This document shows, piece by piece, positions 11,570 through 20,857 of a stretch of 64,000 nt of DNA. The stretch comes from Haemophilus pittmaniae (lineage in GTDB: Bacteria; Pseudomonadota; Gammaproteobacteria; Enterobacterales; Pasteurellaceae), in the NCBI RefSeq assembly GCF_900186995.1, contig NZ_LT906463.1:1116001-1180000 (forward strand), written 5' to 3'. Every line of letters begins with the position of its first letter. Position 1 is the stretch's first letter. The translations under genes were made by a program, and so were the position numbers. The notes beneath the pieces were generated by a model. It saw only the letters and a program-made list of their open reading frames with translations. It was not told the origin of the DNA and searched no databases.

Positions 11570-11648
11570 TTTTTAAATCAATCCTAATAAAATCAATGGG
11601 TTACGTGCTATTTTTCAGAAAACTCTGGAAACTGACCGGGCGTTTAGT
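11570..11648 (-). repeat. Dispersed 3'-end element, copy 1
   Basis: An approximately 80-bp element containing TTGATTTTATTAG and AAACGCCC (minus orientation) lies between the ffh terminator and miaB. The CGCCC end faces the ffh 3' end. See the finding on the nine-copy family. Confidence 0.85.
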
Positions 11649-11649
11649 T

Positions 11650-11690
11650 AAAAAATTTTGCCCGCGTCAGAGTGGGCGCGGGCAAAAGTA
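11650..11690 (-). terminator. Intrinsic terminator of ffh
   Basis: GCCCGCG / CGCGGGC (11660-11683) forms a GC-rich stem followed on the minus strand by AAAATTTTTT. It lies 25 nt after the ffh stop, immediately before repeat copy 1. Confidence 0.85.
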
Positions 11691-11708
11691 TTTTCCGTCA
11701 GCACAGGG

Positions 11709-13097
11709 TTAGCGTTTAAACATCCCGCCAAGACCGCCTAATCCGCCCATGCCACCGCCCATCAGGCCTTGCATACCGCGCATCATTTTGGCCATGCCAC
11801 CTTTGCGCATTTTTTTCATCATGCGTTGCATTTCATCGAACTGTTTCAACAATTTGTTGACATCCTGCACTTGCGTACCGGAGCCCAAGGCAATACGACG
11901 ACGGCGAGAGCCTTTGATAATTTCCGGACGGGCACGTTCTTTTAGGGTCATGGAGTTGATGATTGCTTCCATTTTCAGGAACATTTTATCATCCACTTGA
12001 TTTTTAACGTGATCCGGCAGATTTTTCGCCCCCGGCAATTTTTCCAACATGGACATCATACCGCCCATTTTTTTCATTTCACGCAGCTGGTCGCGGAAAT
12101 CCTCTAAGGTGAAATCATCGCCTTTTTTGAATTTCTGCGCCATTTTTTCGGCTTTTTCTCTATCGACAGAACGTTCCAAGTCTTCGATCAAGGAAAGTAC
12201 ATCGCCCATACCTAAAATACGGGAAGCAACGCGATCCGGATGGAATGGTTCAAGGGCATCGGTTTTTTCACCTACCCCAAGGAATTTGATCGGTTTCCCG
12301 GTGATTTGACGAATTGACAAGGCCGCACCACCACGAGCATCACCATCGACTTTGGTTAAGATAACCCCGGTAAGCGGTAAGGCTTCATTGAAAGCTTTGG
12401 CCGTATTGGCGGCATCCTGACCGGTCATCGCATCCACGGTAAACAGGGTTTCGATTGGATTTAATGCAGCATGTACCTGCTTGATTTCCTCCATCATTTC
12501 GCCATCGACATGTAAACGACCCGCGGTATCGACGATAAGCACATCATAGAATTTTAGTTTTGCATTGGCCAATGCGGCTTTGACGATATCAACCGGTTTT
12601 TGCTGAACATCAGATGGGAAGAAATCCGCACCTACTGATTGGGCGAGGGTTTCTAATTGTTTAATCGCCGCCGGGCGGTAAACGTCGGCGGAAACAACCA
12701 AGACTTTCTTCTTTTGGCGTTCGCGTAGGAATTTGGCTAATTTCCCGACACTAGTGGTTTTACCCGCCCCTTGCAAACCGGCCATTAAAATGACTGCCGG
12801 TGGTTGAGTGGCCAGATTCAAGGTTTCATTGGCTTCACCCATCGCATGTTCTAATTGTTGGCGGACAATTTTTAGAAATTCCTGACCCGGTGTTAGGCTT
12901 TTGTTTACCTCTTCACCAAGTGCGCTTTCCTTCACTTTGGCGATAAAGTCGCGCACCACCGGCAAAGCAACGTCTGCTTCTAATAAAGCCATACGCACTT
13001 CGCGTAGGGTTTCTTTAATATTATCTTCCGTTAAGCGACCTTTCCCACTGATGTTGCGCAGGGTTTTAGAGAGGCGATCCGATAAATTTTCAAACAT
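11709..13097 (-). CDS. ffh: Signal recognition particle GTPase Ffh
   Basis: The SRP54 homologue binds 4.5S RNA and signal sequences and delivers ribosomes to FtsY. N-domain at 1-90; G-domain with GLQGAGKTTSVGKLA (G1), DTAGRLHVD (G3) and TKVDGDARGG (G4); then a methionine-rich M-domain from about 330, with MKKMGGMMSMLEKLPG and the RRRRIALGSGT RNA-binding region. The 462-residue length and the Gly/Met-rich tail are normal. It is divergent from ypjD, the same ffh-ypjD-corB arrangement as in enterobacteria. Confidence 0.98.
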   Translation of the reverse strand: MFENLSDRLSKTLRNISGKGRLTEDNIKETLREVRMALLEADVALPVVRDFIAKVKESALGEEVNKSLTPGQEFLKIVRQQLEHAMGEANETLNLATQPPAVILMAGLQGAGKTTSVGKLAKFLRERQKKKVLVVSADVYRPAAIKQLETLAQSVGADFFPSDVQQKPVDIVKAALANAKLKFYDVLIVDTAGRLHVDGEMMEEIKQVHAALNPIETLFTVDAMTGQDAANTAKAFNEALPLTGVILTKVDGDARGGAALSIRQITGKPIKFLGVGEKTDALEPFHPDRVASRILGMGDVLSLIEDLERSVDREKAEKMAQKFKKGDDFTLEDFRDQLREMKKMGGMMSMLEKLPGAKNLPDHVKNQVDDKMFLKMEAIINSMTLKERARPEIIKGSRRRRIALGSGTQVQDVNKLLKQFDEMQRMMKKMRKGGMAKMMRGMQGLMGGGMGGLGGLGGMFKR

Positions 13098-13235
13098 ATT
13101 TATTCCGTTTTGAGCTCAAAATTGCGCTGATTATACCGAAATTCCGTCATTTTTCATCAATTCCAAGAAAATTATGGCAGGCCTTGGAAAAGATAGGCTA
13201 GAATGGGCGAACCTTTATTCCTGAGATTGCTTATT

Positions 13236-14018
13236 ATGTGGTTTGCTATTCTTTCGATTATTTTTTATGTGGCGGCATTGTTATGGATCGTGCCGTTTTT
13301 ATTGTATGGTGGAAATGCTTCCAAGCATAAAACCGGACTGTTTCTTACTGCGTTTGCGGCCTTATTATGTCATTTGATTAGCATTATGCCGGTATTGGAA
13401 AATTTAGCGGAAGGACAGTCTTTCACCTTGTTGCAAATCGGTTCGTTAATGAGCGTAATCATTGCGCTGTTAGCTACGTTAGCCATGTTTTATGTATCGA
13501 CCATGTGGCTGGTGTTGCCGATTGTGTATGCCTTTACCATAGTTAATTTAATTGCTGCAACCTTTGTGCCGGGGCATATCATTTCATTATTAAGCCAAGA
13601 CAGTTCTATGCTATTTCATATTGGCTTATCCATTTTTACCTATGCGGTGTGTTTTATTGCCACATTGTATGCGGTGCAGTTTGTATGGCTAGATCGTCGT
13701 TTGAAGGCGCGTAAGCTGTCATTTTCTAATGCGGTACCGCCGTTGATGTTGGTGGAGCGACATTTCTTTTGTTTATTTGCCGCCGGTGAAGTCTTATTGA
13801 CCTGTACCCTGATTTCCGGCACCTATCATTTGCTACAAGCGGTGACTCTGGAAAATCTGCATAAAGCGATTTTTTCTTTTTTAGCTTGGATTCTATTCGG
13901 CGTGGCTTGTTTTGGCCGCTGGCGCTTGGGCTGGCGAGGAAAAAAGATGATTATTTATGCAATTTCAGGTATCATCTTGCTCACTATTGGCTATTTCGGT
14001 AGTCGTTTAATTGATTAA
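13236..14018 (+). CDS. ypjD: YpjD-type CcsA/HemX-family membrane protein
   Basis: An eight-helix inner-membrane protein of the cytochrome-c-assembly (CcsA/HemX-like) family. The start at ATG 13236 (MWFAILSIIFYVAALLWIVPF) begins directly with the first membrane helix; the in-frame ATG at 13203 would add an unconserved prefix. Residues HIGLSIFTYAVCFIATLYAVQF and the conserved histidines fit E. coli YpjD. The exact function is not established. It precedes corB, as in E. coli. An uptake-like ACAAGCGGT lies at 13835. Confidence 0.88.
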   Translation: MWFAILSIIFYVAALLWIVPFLLYGGNASKHKTGLFLTAFAALLCHLISIMPVLENLAEGQSFTLLQIGSLMSVIIALLATLAMFYVSTMWLVLPIVYAFTIVNLIAATFVPGHIISLLSQDSSMLFHIGLSIFTYAVCFIATLYAVQFVWLDRRLKARKLSFSNAVPPLMLVERHFFCLFAAGEVLLTCTLISGTYHLLQAVTLENLHKAIFSFLAWILFGVACFGRWRLGWRGKKMIIYAISGIILLTIGYFGSRLID

Positions 14019-14035
14019 ACATCAGTTGTAAGCAT

Positions 14036-14062
14036 AAGGCGAACCAGGGTTCGCCTTTTGTT
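14036..14062 (+). terminator. Terminator after ypjD
   Basis: AAGGCGAACC and GGTTCGCCTT form a compact hairpin followed by TTGTT, 17 nt after the ypjD stop. Confidence 0.7.
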
Positions 14063-14118
14063 ATCGGGGCAATGCCCTAGTGCATTTGCCGATTATTTAC
14101 CAACAAAAGGATTTCCTC

Positions 14119-15384
14119 TTGGACAGTATCCCCCTTAGTACGTTATTTATCATTCTTATTGCCTGTTTGGTGATTTCTGCTTATTTCTCCGGTTCCGAAA
14201 CGGGACTGCTTTCCCTCAATAAATACCGCTTGCGCTTTCTCAGTGGGCAGGGGAATCGTGGTGCGCAAAAAGCCGAAAAATTGTTGGAAAAACCCGATAC
14301 CTTGTTAAGCTTTATCTTAATTTTCAATAACTTGGTAAATATTATGGCCTCCTCCTTGGCCACCATTATCGGGATGCGCCTATATGGTGATGCAGGGGTG
14401 GCGATTGCTACCGGTGCGCTGACTTTTGTGATGTTGCTATTTTCTGAAATTTTCCCGAAAACCGTTGCCGCGATGCATCCGGAAAAGGTGTCATTTATTT
14501 CCAGCCATGTGTTGACGGTAGTGATTAAGATTTTCTATCCGATCGTTTTAGCAATGAATATTTTAACCAAATCCCTAATGCGGATGGTCGGGCTGAAGCC
14601 GGAAATGCAACAGCAGGTAATTAGTAGCGAAGAGTTGCGTTCTATCGTAACCGAAGCCGGTGCAGCGACGCCGGATGAACAGCATCCGCAAATGTTGCTA
14701 TCCATTTTGGATATGGAAAATGTGACGGTGGACGATATTATGGTGCCGCGCAACGAAATCGGTGGGATCGATATTGATGATGATTGGAAGGCCATTATGC
14801 GCCAGCTCAATCATGCCGCCCACAACCGTATTGTGCTTTATAAGGGCAGCATGGATGAAAATGTACTTGGGATTTTACGCGTGCGGGAAGCATTCCGTTT
14901 GCTATTGGAAAAAAATGAATTTACCAAGGAAACCTTAATCCGCGCTGCCGATGAAGTCTATTTCGTCCCTGAAGGCACGGCGTTAAAAACACAATTGGCT
15001 AATTTCCGAGCCAATAAAGAGCGTTTAGGGTTAGTCGTAGATGAGTATGGTGACATCAAAGGTCTGATTACGCTTGAAGATATTTTGGAGGAAATTGTTG
15101 GTGATTTCACCACATCAAACGCACCGACTATTGAGGAGGAAGTTACCCAACAATCGGACGGTTCCATGATTATTGAAGGTTCTACCAATCTACGTGATTT
15201 GAACAAAATGTTCGGTTGGAATTTGGATACGGAAGATGCTCGTACTTTTAATGGTTATATTTTGGAACATTTGGAAGATATTCCAAACGAAGGCACCGTA
15301 TGCGAAATTGACGGATTACAAATTACCATTTTAGAAGTGGCCGATAATATGATTAAACAGGCAAAAGTGGTAAAAATAGCCTGA
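14119..15384 (+). CDS. corB: CNNM/CorB-family transporter-associated protein (HlyC/CorC type)
   Basis: A 421-residue membrane protein with an N-terminal CNNM domain (DUF21; three or four helices, SAYFSGSETGLLSLNKYRLR), two CBS domains (about 190-310) and a CorC/HlyC C-terminal domain (GTVCEIDGLQITILEV). The family is linked to Mg2+/Co2+ efflux or homeostasis. I choose a TTG start at 14119, which has AAAGGA 8 nt upstream and matches E. coli YfjD/CorB length; the ATG at 14080 has no clear ribosome-binding site and overlaps the ypjD terminator region. Confidence 0.88.
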   Translation: MDSIPLSTLFIILIACLVISAYFSGSETGLLSLNKYRLRFLSGQGNRGAQKAEKLLEKPDTLLSFILIFNNLVNIMASSLATIIGMRLYGDAGVAIATGALTFVMLLFSEIFPKTVAAMHPEKVSFISSHVLTVVIKIFYPIVLAMNILTKSLMRMVGLKPEMQQQVISSEELRSIVTEAGAATPDEQHPQMLLSILDMENVTVDDIMVPRNEIGGIDIDDDWKAIMRQLNHAAHNRIVLYKGSMDENVLGILRVREAFRLLLEKNEFTKETLIRAADEVYFVPEGTALKTQLANFRANKERLGLVVDEYGDIKGLITLEDILEEIVGDFTTSNAPTIEEEVTQQSDGSMIIEGSTNLRDLNKMFGWNLDTEDARTFNGYILEHLEDIPNEGTVCEIDGLQITILEVADNMIKQAKVVKIA

Positions 15385-15391
15385 TTTTTGG

Positions 15392-15471
15392 GTTTTTAAA
15401 TCAACTCCTTATAAATCAATAGGTTAGCTGTTAAAATTTAAAAAACTCTGAAAAACAAAGCCGCGTTTGGA
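15392..15471 (-). repeat. Dispersed 3'-end element, copy 2 (degenerate)
   Basis: The minus orientation contains CAGAGTTTTT, CTATTGATTTATAAGGAGTTG and TTTAAAAA segments that align with the other copies. The CGCCC end is degraded to AAACGCGG. It sits between corB and the convergent NCS2 permease gene. Confidence 0.7.
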
Positions 15472-15490
15472 GACAAACACGGCTTTTATT
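15457..15490 (+). terminator. Intrinsic terminator of corB
   Basis: AAAGCCGCGTTTG and CAAACACGGCTTTT form a stem with a GAGA loop, followed by TATTTTGG. It overlaps the end of repeat copy 2. Confidence 0.85.
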
Positions 15491-15501
15491 TTGGTTAAAA
15501 T

Positions 15502-15526
15502 AAAAACGCCCTAATGGGCGTTTTAT
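15502..15526 (-). terminator. Terminator of the NCS2 permease gene
   Basis: AAAACGCCC / GGGCGTTTT is a perfect 9-bp stem with a 4-nt loop; T-rich sequence follows on the minus strand. The arm resembles the CGCCC terminus of the dispersed element. Confidence 0.8.
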
Positions 15527-15533
15527 GCTTGCT

Positions 15534-16847
15534 TTAGTCGTTTTCTACCGATTCGGTCTTATCTTGTGGCAGAACCAAATTGAGGATTAAGGCCAACAAG
15601 GAACCAACGGTGATACCCGAACCTAATACTTCCTTAAAGAAATGTGGCAGTTTGTCGAGTAATTCCGGACGGGTAGTGACCGCTAAACCACAGCCGATGG
15701 AGATCGCAATAATCAAGCCATTACGTTTGCTGCGAGCCACCTTATCCAACATTTGAATACCCGCGGCAATGATCATAGCGAACATCATTAGTCCTGCACC
15801 GCCCAATACCGGCAACGGAATTGAGACGATCAATGCACCGAATACCGGGAAGAGTCCGGCTAAGGCGAGAAGTACGCCGGTTAATGCCACCACATGACGG
15901 CTGGCAACGCCGGTGAGGGAAATCACGCCGATATTTTGTGAGAAAGATGAGAATGGTGTGGTCGACATAATGGCCGCCAAGGCAGACCCCAAACCATCGG
16001 CTAATACGCCGCCGCGTAAGTGTTTACCGGTGATTTCCGTTTGTGTGGCATTCCCCAGCGCCAAGAAGTTACCGCTAGATTCCACGATAGTCACTAAATA
16101 GGCAATCGACATTCCGATAATCCCGGAAATTGGGAAGGATAGGCCAAAATGTAATGGTTGAGGGATAGCGAAGACTTGTGCCGCATGTACACCTTCAAAA
16201 CTTACCCAACCCATAGCTAGGCACACCACATAGCCAGTCATCATTCCAATGACGATGGCGGCAGCGGAGAAAATGCCTTTTCCCCATTGCACTAATGTCA
16301 CCACAATGATTAAAACAAAGCTGGCCATCATCAGGTTTTCCGGGGTGGCGTAGTTGGCATCTCCGCGTTGACCACCGGCAAACCAGTCAACAGCAACCGG
16401 AATTAGGCTGAGACCAATCATCATGACTACGGTACCGGTGACGATGGGTGGGAATAGTTTACGAATGTAAGGCATAAAGAAGCTACCGATAATCATCACT
16501 AAGGAGCCGACTAAGGAGGCGCCTAAAATACCGGAAATGCCATATTCACTAAAACCGATGGCTAATGCCGCGGCAACGAAGGTAAAGCTGGTTCCCATCA
16601 CGCTTGGTAGGCGAATTCCAACAGGCCCCAAGCCTTTACATTGAATGATGGTGACTACGCCGGAAATCAGGAGGGCGGCGTTGACGAGAGTAACCGTATC
16701 GGCGGTGGGGAGTTTGAGTACGTTACCGATAACCAAGGGCACAGCGATGATACCGCCGAGGGCAGCCAGGAGGTGTTGAGCGGCTAAAAGTAGGCTTAAA
16801 CCGAAGGGTGGTTTGTCTTCCACCGTATAAAGCAGGTTGTTGTTCAT
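15534..16847 (-). CDS. NCS2-family xanthine/uracil-type permease
   Basis: A 437-residue, roughly 12-14-helix nucleobase:cation symporter. Family signatures are QHLLAALGG near residue 24, TIVESSGNFLALG and SSFSQNIGVISLTGVASR. The QNIGV motif and ESSGNFLA segment are closer to the purine (xanthine/urate; XanP/UacT-like) branch than to UraA, which is encoded separately at 35.4 kb. The substrate cannot be fixed from sequence alone. It is a single gene with its own terminator. Confidence 0.85.
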   Translation of the reverse strand: MNNNLLYTVEDKPPFGLSLLLAAQHLLAALGGIIAVPLVIGNVLKLPTADTVTLVNAALLISGVVTIIQCKGLGPVGIRLPSVMGTSFTFVAAALAIGFSEYGISGILGASLVGSLVMIIGSFFMPYIRKLFPPIVTGTVVMMIGLSLIPVAVDWFAGGQRGDANYATPENLMMASFVLIIVVTLVQWGKGIFSAAAIVIGMMTGYVVCLAMGWVSFEGVHAAQVFAIPQPLHFGLSFPISGIIGMSIAYLVTIVESSGNFLALGNATQTEITGKHLRGGVLADGLGSALAAIMSTTPFSSFSQNIGVISLTGVASRHVVALTGVLLALAGLFPVFGALIVSIPLPVLGGAGLMMFAMIIAAGIQMLDKVARSKRNGLIIAISIGCGLAVTTRPELLDKLPHFFKEVLGSGITVGSLLALILNLVLPQDKTESVEND

Positions 16848-16922
16848 GAAGGTTCCTCATTTTTAAAGTGGGCGGATTATACGCATTTGTCCGCCTTTAG
16901 GCAAACGATTGCTAAAAAGTTT

Positions 16923-17001
16923 GTTTTTAAGTCAATGTCAATAAAATCAATGGGTTATATTCTATTTTCGGAAAAACTTTTATTTTCGAGGGGGCATTTT
17001 T
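16923..17001 (-). repeat. Dispersed 3'-end element, copy 3
   Basis: It carries CCCATTGATTTTATTG and AAAGTTTTTCC (minus orientation) with a slightly altered CGCCC end (ATGCCCCC). It lies between the sodA terminator and the permease start, with the GCCC end facing sodA. Confidence 0.8.
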
Positions 17002-17038
17002 ATGGGGGAAGGAGGGGAATGGGAACTACAAGTAAAAG

Positions 17039-17064
17039 AAAAGGCGGTCGAAACCGCCTTTAGC
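17039..17064 (-). terminator. Intrinsic terminator of sodA
   Basis: AAAGGCGGT / ACCGCCTTT around TCG(A) forms a stem followed on the minus strand by TTCTTTT, 15 nt after the sodA stop. Confidence 0.82.
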
Positions 17065-17078
17065 ATGTATATTGGAGC

Positions 17079-17732
17079 TTATTTTGCCGGGCAGCTGCAA
17101 TCAGCTACTTTTTTGGCGGCAAAACGTTCTGCCACGAAATCCCAGTTCACCACGTTCCAGAACTCTTTGATGTAGTCTGGACGACGGTTTTGGAATTTCA
17201 AGTAGTAAGCGTGTTCCCAAACGTCTAAACCAAGTAGTGGGAAACCTGCACAGCCAGCGATTTCTACGCCCATTAATGGGGAATCTTGGTTTGCTGTAGA
17301 AACAACGGATAATTTGCCGTCTTTATTGATCACTAACCAAGCCCAACCTGAACCGAAACGGGTTGCTGCTGCTTTTTCAAATTCTGCTTTGAAGGCATCA
17401 ACGGAACCAAAATCACGTTCGATAGCTGCTTTTAGTTCGCCTTGTAATTGGGTGCCTTTTTTCAAGGATTTCCAAAATAGGCTGTGGTTGGCATGGCCAC
17501 CTGCATTGTTGCGCAATGCAGTACGTTTGTCGGCCGGGATTTTATCCAATTGGGAAATCAATTGGCCTGAACACATTTCAGAAAATTCTGCCGGTAAGGT
17601 TTCTAACACCGCATTAGCGTTATTAACATAAGCTTGATGGTGTTTAGTATGGTGAATTTCCATGGTTAACGCATCGAAATGCGGTTCAAGTGCATCGTAG
17701 GCGTAGCCTAATTCCGGGAGAGTGTAAGCCAT
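17079..17732 (-). CDS. sodA: Superoxide dismutase [Mn/Fe family]
   Basis: It dismutates superoxide in the cytoplasm. The N-terminus [30 protein letters not shown] and the metal-binding [18 protein letters not shown] are those of Mn-type SodA; GSGWAWLV is also conserved. The 217 residues include a C-terminal extension of about ten residues with two cysteines ([11 protein letters not shown]) beyond the E. coli end. The 5' region contains a 9-bp hairpin just before the ribosome-binding site (about 17762-17784), and the gene stands alone. Confidence 0.97.
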   Translation of the reverse strand: MAYTLPELGYAYDALEPHFDALTMEIHHTKHHQAYVNNANAVLETLPAEFSEMCSGQLISQLDKIPADKRTALRNNAGGHANHSLFWKSLKKGTQLQGELKAAIERDFGSVDAFKAEFEKAAATRFGSGWAWLVINKDGKLSVVSTANQDSPLMGVEIAGCAGFPLLGLDVWEHAYYLKFQNRRPDYIKEFWNVVNWDFVAERFAAKKVADCSCPAK

Positions 17733-17761
17733 AATATTCGTTCCTCTATTTTATGAGTGAA

Positions 17762-17784
17762 GCTCCATGGAAAGTCCGTGGAGC
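17762..17784 (-). other. Hairpin in the sodA 5' leader
   Basis: GCTCCATGG and CCGTGGAGC pair (9 bp, including one G-U) across a 5-nt loop, about 30 nt upstream of the sodA start. It has no T-run. A role in mRNA stability or translation is possible but unproven. Confidence 0.4.
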
Positions 17785-17966
17785 GCTAAAGCGGAGCCAT
17801 AGTAACAAAAAAGCAAATACTTGATCAGTCTATCTTGCGCTTTTTTGTTAATTTCTGTAATAGGGGAAACTTTGTCTTAAATCAAAAAAACGACCTTTCT
17901 ATATATTTTCTACGCCTAAATAGTTACGCCTAAATTGCCTGAAAAGGTCGCCAAAATTTTCCCTTA

Positions 17967-17975
17967 TGCTAGAAT
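17967..17975 (+). promoter_or_regulatory. Predicted extended -10 promoter of the ccm operon
   Basis: TGCTAGAAT is an extended -10 element (TG-n-TAGAAT) about 42 bp before the ccmA start. No good -35 is visible, as is usual for extended -10 promoters. Confidence 0.45.
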
Positions 17976-18016
17976 ACCGCCCGTTTTTTGTTCTGTAATT
18001 TTGCCCCTTATTTACT

Positions 18017-18661
18017 ATGACCTATCAATTAAATCTGCAGGAACTGGCTTGCCAACGGGGCGAGCAACCATTATTTTCTGGACTCTCTTGGGAGTTTGGC
18101 GTGGAGTCACTGACGCAAATTGAAGGACATAATGGGATTGGTAAAACCAGCTTGTTGCGGATTATGGCGGGGCTGGCTCAACCTGTGACAGGACAAGTGA
18201 ATTGGAATGGTCGGGATATTCGTCGCCAACGCGAAGAGTATGCGGCCAATTTGTTGTATTTAGGGCACTATTCTGGGATTAAACCGGAACTGACGCCTTG
18301 GGAGAATTTGCGTTTTTATCAGCAGGTGAGCGCTGCCCGCCAAGGTGATGAAGTGCTGTGGGATGTTTTGGAAAAGGTCGGTTTGTTAGGCCGGGAAGAT
18401 TTACCAGCCGGGCAATTGTCTGCTGGACAACAAAAGCGCATTGCGTTGGCGCGTCTTTGGTTATCGCAAGCACCATTATGGATTTTAGACGAGCCCTTTA
18501 CTGCGATTGATAAGCATGGGGTGCAAATATTGACCCGATTGTTTGAGGCTCATGCCGAACAAGGTGGAATAGTGATTTTGACCAGCCACCAGGATATTCC
18601 AAGCGAGAAATTGGAAAAATTAAACTTAGCCCATTTTAAAAGCCGCACGGAGAGCCAATGA
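18017..18661 (+). CDS. ccmA: Heme exporter ATP-binding protein CcmA
   Basis: The ABC ATPase of the CcmABCD complex, which uses ATP to release holo-CcmE from CcmC during cytochrome c maturation. Walker A is GHNGIGKTS, the signature is QLSAGQQKR and Walker B is [12 protein letters not shown]. The 214-residue length is normal. It is the first gene of an apparently complete ccmABCDEFGHI operon whose genes overlap or abut. Confidence 0.97.
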   Translation: MTYQLNLQELACQRGEQPLFSGLSWEFGVESLTQIEGHNGIGKTSLLRIMAGLAQPVTGQVNWNGRDIRRQREEYAANLLYLGHYSGIKPELTPWENLRFYQQVSAARQGDEVLWDVLEKVGLLGREDLPAGQLSAGQQKRIALARLWLSQAPLWILDEPFTAIDKHGVQILTRLFEAHAEQGGIVILTSHQDIPSEKLEKLNLAHFKSRTESQ

Positions 18662-19323
18662 TTTTTAGGCAGATTATTCGACGGGAGCTGCTTATAGCCA
18701 CCCGTAAACAGGCGGAGATTTTAAATCCGTTGTGGTTTTTCTTGATCGTTATTACCCTATTCCCTTTAGTGATTGGTCCAGATCCGAAACTGCTTTCACG
18801 CATTGCACCGGGGGTGGCTTGGGTGGCGGCGTTATTGTCGGCGTTGCTTTCCTTTGAACGATTATTTCGCGACGATTATATCGATGGTTCGTTGGAACAG
18901 TTGATGTTAACCGCTCAACCTTTGGCGCTGACAGCCTTGGCGAAAGTCATTGCACATTGGTTGTTAACCGGGTTGCCATTGATTTTGCTTTCACCGATTG
19001 CCGCCTTGTTGCTTTCCTTGGAGATCAATATTTGGTGGGCTTTAGTGCTGACTTTATTACTGGGAACACCAATTTTAAGTTGCCTGGGGGCAATCGGCGT
19101 GGCGTTAACCGTCGGTTTACGTAAAGGCGGCGTGTTATTGAGTTTGTTGGTATTGCCGTTATTTATTCCGGTATTGATTTTTGCTTCGGCGATTTTAGAT
19201 GCGGCCGCGTTAAATTTATCCTATGCCGGCCAATTGGCAATTTTGGCTGCGATGACTGTTGCTGCCGTGACTTTTACCCCGTTTGCAATTGCCGCTGCAT
19301 TGCGGATTAGCGTAGATAATTAG
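18658..19323 (+). CDS. ccmB: Heme exporter membrane protein CcmB
   Basis: A 221-residue, six-helix inner-membrane partner of Ccm[27 protein letters not shown] and the following hydrophobic segments are typical, as is [19 protein letters not shown]. It overlaps ccmA by 4 nt (ATGA), which implies translational coupling. Its role in the Ccm system is to form the ABC module with CcmA. Confidence 0.97.
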   Translation: MIFRQIIRRELLIATRKQAEILNPLWFFLIVITLFPLVIGPDPKLLSRIAPGVAWVAALLSALLSFERLFRDDYIDGSLEQLMLTAQPLALTALAKVIAHWLLTGLPLILLSPIAALLLSLEINIWWALVLTLLLGTPILSCLGAIGVALTVGLRKGGVLLSLLVLPLFIPVLIFASAILDAAALNLSYAGQLAILAAMTVAAVTFTPFAIAAALRISVDN

Positions 19324-19353
19324 TTTTTTTATTTTTGTGTGAAGGACCTTTTT

Positions 19354-20094
19354 ATGTGGAAGTGGTTACACCCTTATGCCAAACATGAAACCCAGTATCA
19401 TTTATGTGGGAAATTAAGTCCGTGGTTTGCGGGCATTTCCTTGTTACTGTTAGCCGTTGGGATTGTGTGGGGCTTGGCCTACGCACCAGCGGATTACCAA
19501 CAGGGCAATAGTTTCCGTATCATGTATGTGCATGTACCGGCGGCTATTTGGTCGATGGGGGTTTATGGTTCGATGGCAGTAGCGGCGATCATTGCCTTAG
19601 TATGGCAAATTAAAGCGGCTCATCTTTCCATGATTGCAATGGCTCCAGTTGGTGCGATGTTTACCTTCTTGGCACTGGTTACCGGTGCTATTTGGGGAAA
19701 ACCAATGTGGGGGACTTGGTGGGTTTGGGATGCCCGTTTAACCGCTGAATTGATTTTATTTTTCCTGTATATCGGTGTATTGGCACTTTATTCAGCCTTT
19801 GCAGACCGTTCCGTTGGTGCAAAAGCCGCGGGGATTTTATGTATCGTTGGGGTGATTAATTTACCGATCATTCATTTCTCTGTGGAATGGTGGAATACCC
19901 TGCATCAAGGCGCCAGTATCACTAAGTTTGAGAAACCTTCTATCGCAACACCGATGTTAATTCCATTGATTTTATGTATTTTCGGTTTCTTATTCTTATC
20001 CATTTGGTTCACCTTGGTACGTTATCGTGTTGAATTGCTAAAAGAAGACAGTAGACGTCCTTGGGTGAAAGAGTTAGCCGCAAAATTGCAATAG
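19354..20094 (+). CDS. ccmC: Heme-handling protein CcmC
   Basis: An inner-membrane protein that delivers heme to the periplasmic chaperone CcmE. It carries the tryptophan-rich WWD motif (WGTWWVWDARLTAEL) and flanking histidines that coordinate heme, with six helices. The GTG-initiated extension from 19339 overlaps the ribosome-binding site GAAGGA, so ATG 19354 (MWKWLHPYAKHE) is the likely start, giving 246 residues. Confidence 0.96.
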   Translation: MWKWLHPYAKHETQYHLCGKLSPWFAGISLLLLAVGIVWGLAYAPADYQQGNSFRIMYVHVPAAIWSMGVYGSMAVAAIIALVWQIKAAHLSMIAMAPVGAMFTFLALVTGAIWGKPMWGTWWVWDARLTAELILFFLYIGVLALYSAFADRSVGAKAAGILCIVGVINLPIIHFSVEWWNTLHQGASITKFEKPSIATPMLIPLILCIFGFLFLSIWFTLVRYRVELLKEDSRRPWVKELAAKLQ

Positions 20095-20120
20095 TTTGAT
20101 TATTTTTGAGGGAGTGGAAA

Positions 20121-20324
20121 ATGTTTTTCCAGAGTTGGAGTGATTTTATCAATATGGGCGGCTACGGCTTTTATGTCTGGCTTAGTTATGGAATTAGCTT
20201 GGTCGCATTAGTGATTTTGGCCGTACAAAGCAAACGAGCTCGTCAGGCCGTATTACGTAATGTGTTACGTGAAACCCAACGGGAAGTTCGTCTACAGCAG
20301 TCAAATAAGGGACAAACACTATGA
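20121..20324 (+). CDS. ccmD: Heme exporter small membrane protein CcmD
   Basis: A 67-residue single-helix protein needed to release holo-CcmE from CcmABC. The sequence [22 protein letters not shown] followed by a basic cytoplasmic tail is typical. The start at ATG 20121 has GAGGGAG upstream. It overlaps ccmE by 4 nt. Confidence 0.92.
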   Translation: MFFQSWSDFINMGGYGFYVWLSYGISLVALVILAVQSKRARQAVLRNVLRETQREVRLQQSNKGQTL

Positions 20325-20857
20325 ATCCAAGACGTAAATCCCGCTTATCTTTAATTGTTTTTGTGCTGCTCGGTATTTCAATTGCAACCGGCCTGGTTCT
20401 TTTTGCGCTACGCCAAAATATCGACTTATTTTATACGCCATCAGAAATTGTTAATGGTAAAAACGATGACCCTACACAAAAACCGGAAGTCGGTCAGCGT
20501 ATTCGGGTCGGTGGCATGGTAGTTGAAGGTTCGGTAGTGCGTGATCCGAAAAGTTTAAAAGTAAAATTTGATCTAGATGATATTGGGCCGTCAATTACTG
20601 TGGAATACGAAGGTATTTTGCCGGATCTATTCCGTGAAGGGCAGGGGATTGTGGCACAAGGTGTATTAAAAGAGCCTACGTTACTTGAAGCATCGGAAGT
20701 GTTGGCTAAGCACGATGAAAATTATGTTCCACCTGAATTGGGTGAGAAAATGCAAAAAGTGCATAACCCGATGGGAGTGGATCTAAAAAATGAAAGCGCA
20801 CAGGATAAACAATACAAACAAATGCAGCAAAATAACCCACAAGGCGGCGCGCAATGA
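20321..20857 (+). CDS. ccmE: Periplasmic heme chaperone CcmE
   Basis: A membrane-anchored chaperone that covalently binds heme through a histidine. The N-terminal anchor is residues 8-30, followed by a beta-barrel domain. The heme-binding H131 and conserved Y135 sit in [12 protein letters not shown]. The 178-residue length includes a Gln/Asn-rich tail. It overlaps ccmD and ccmF. Confidence 0.97.
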   Translation: MNPRRKSRLSLIVFVLLGISIATGLVLFALRQNIDLFYTPSEIVNGKNDDPTQKPEVGQRIRVGGMVVEGSVVRDPKSLKVKFDLDDIGPSITVEYEGILPDLFREGQGIVAQGVLKEPTLLEASEVLAKHDENYVPPELGEKMQKVHNPMGVDLKNESAQDKQYKQMQQNNPQGGAQ

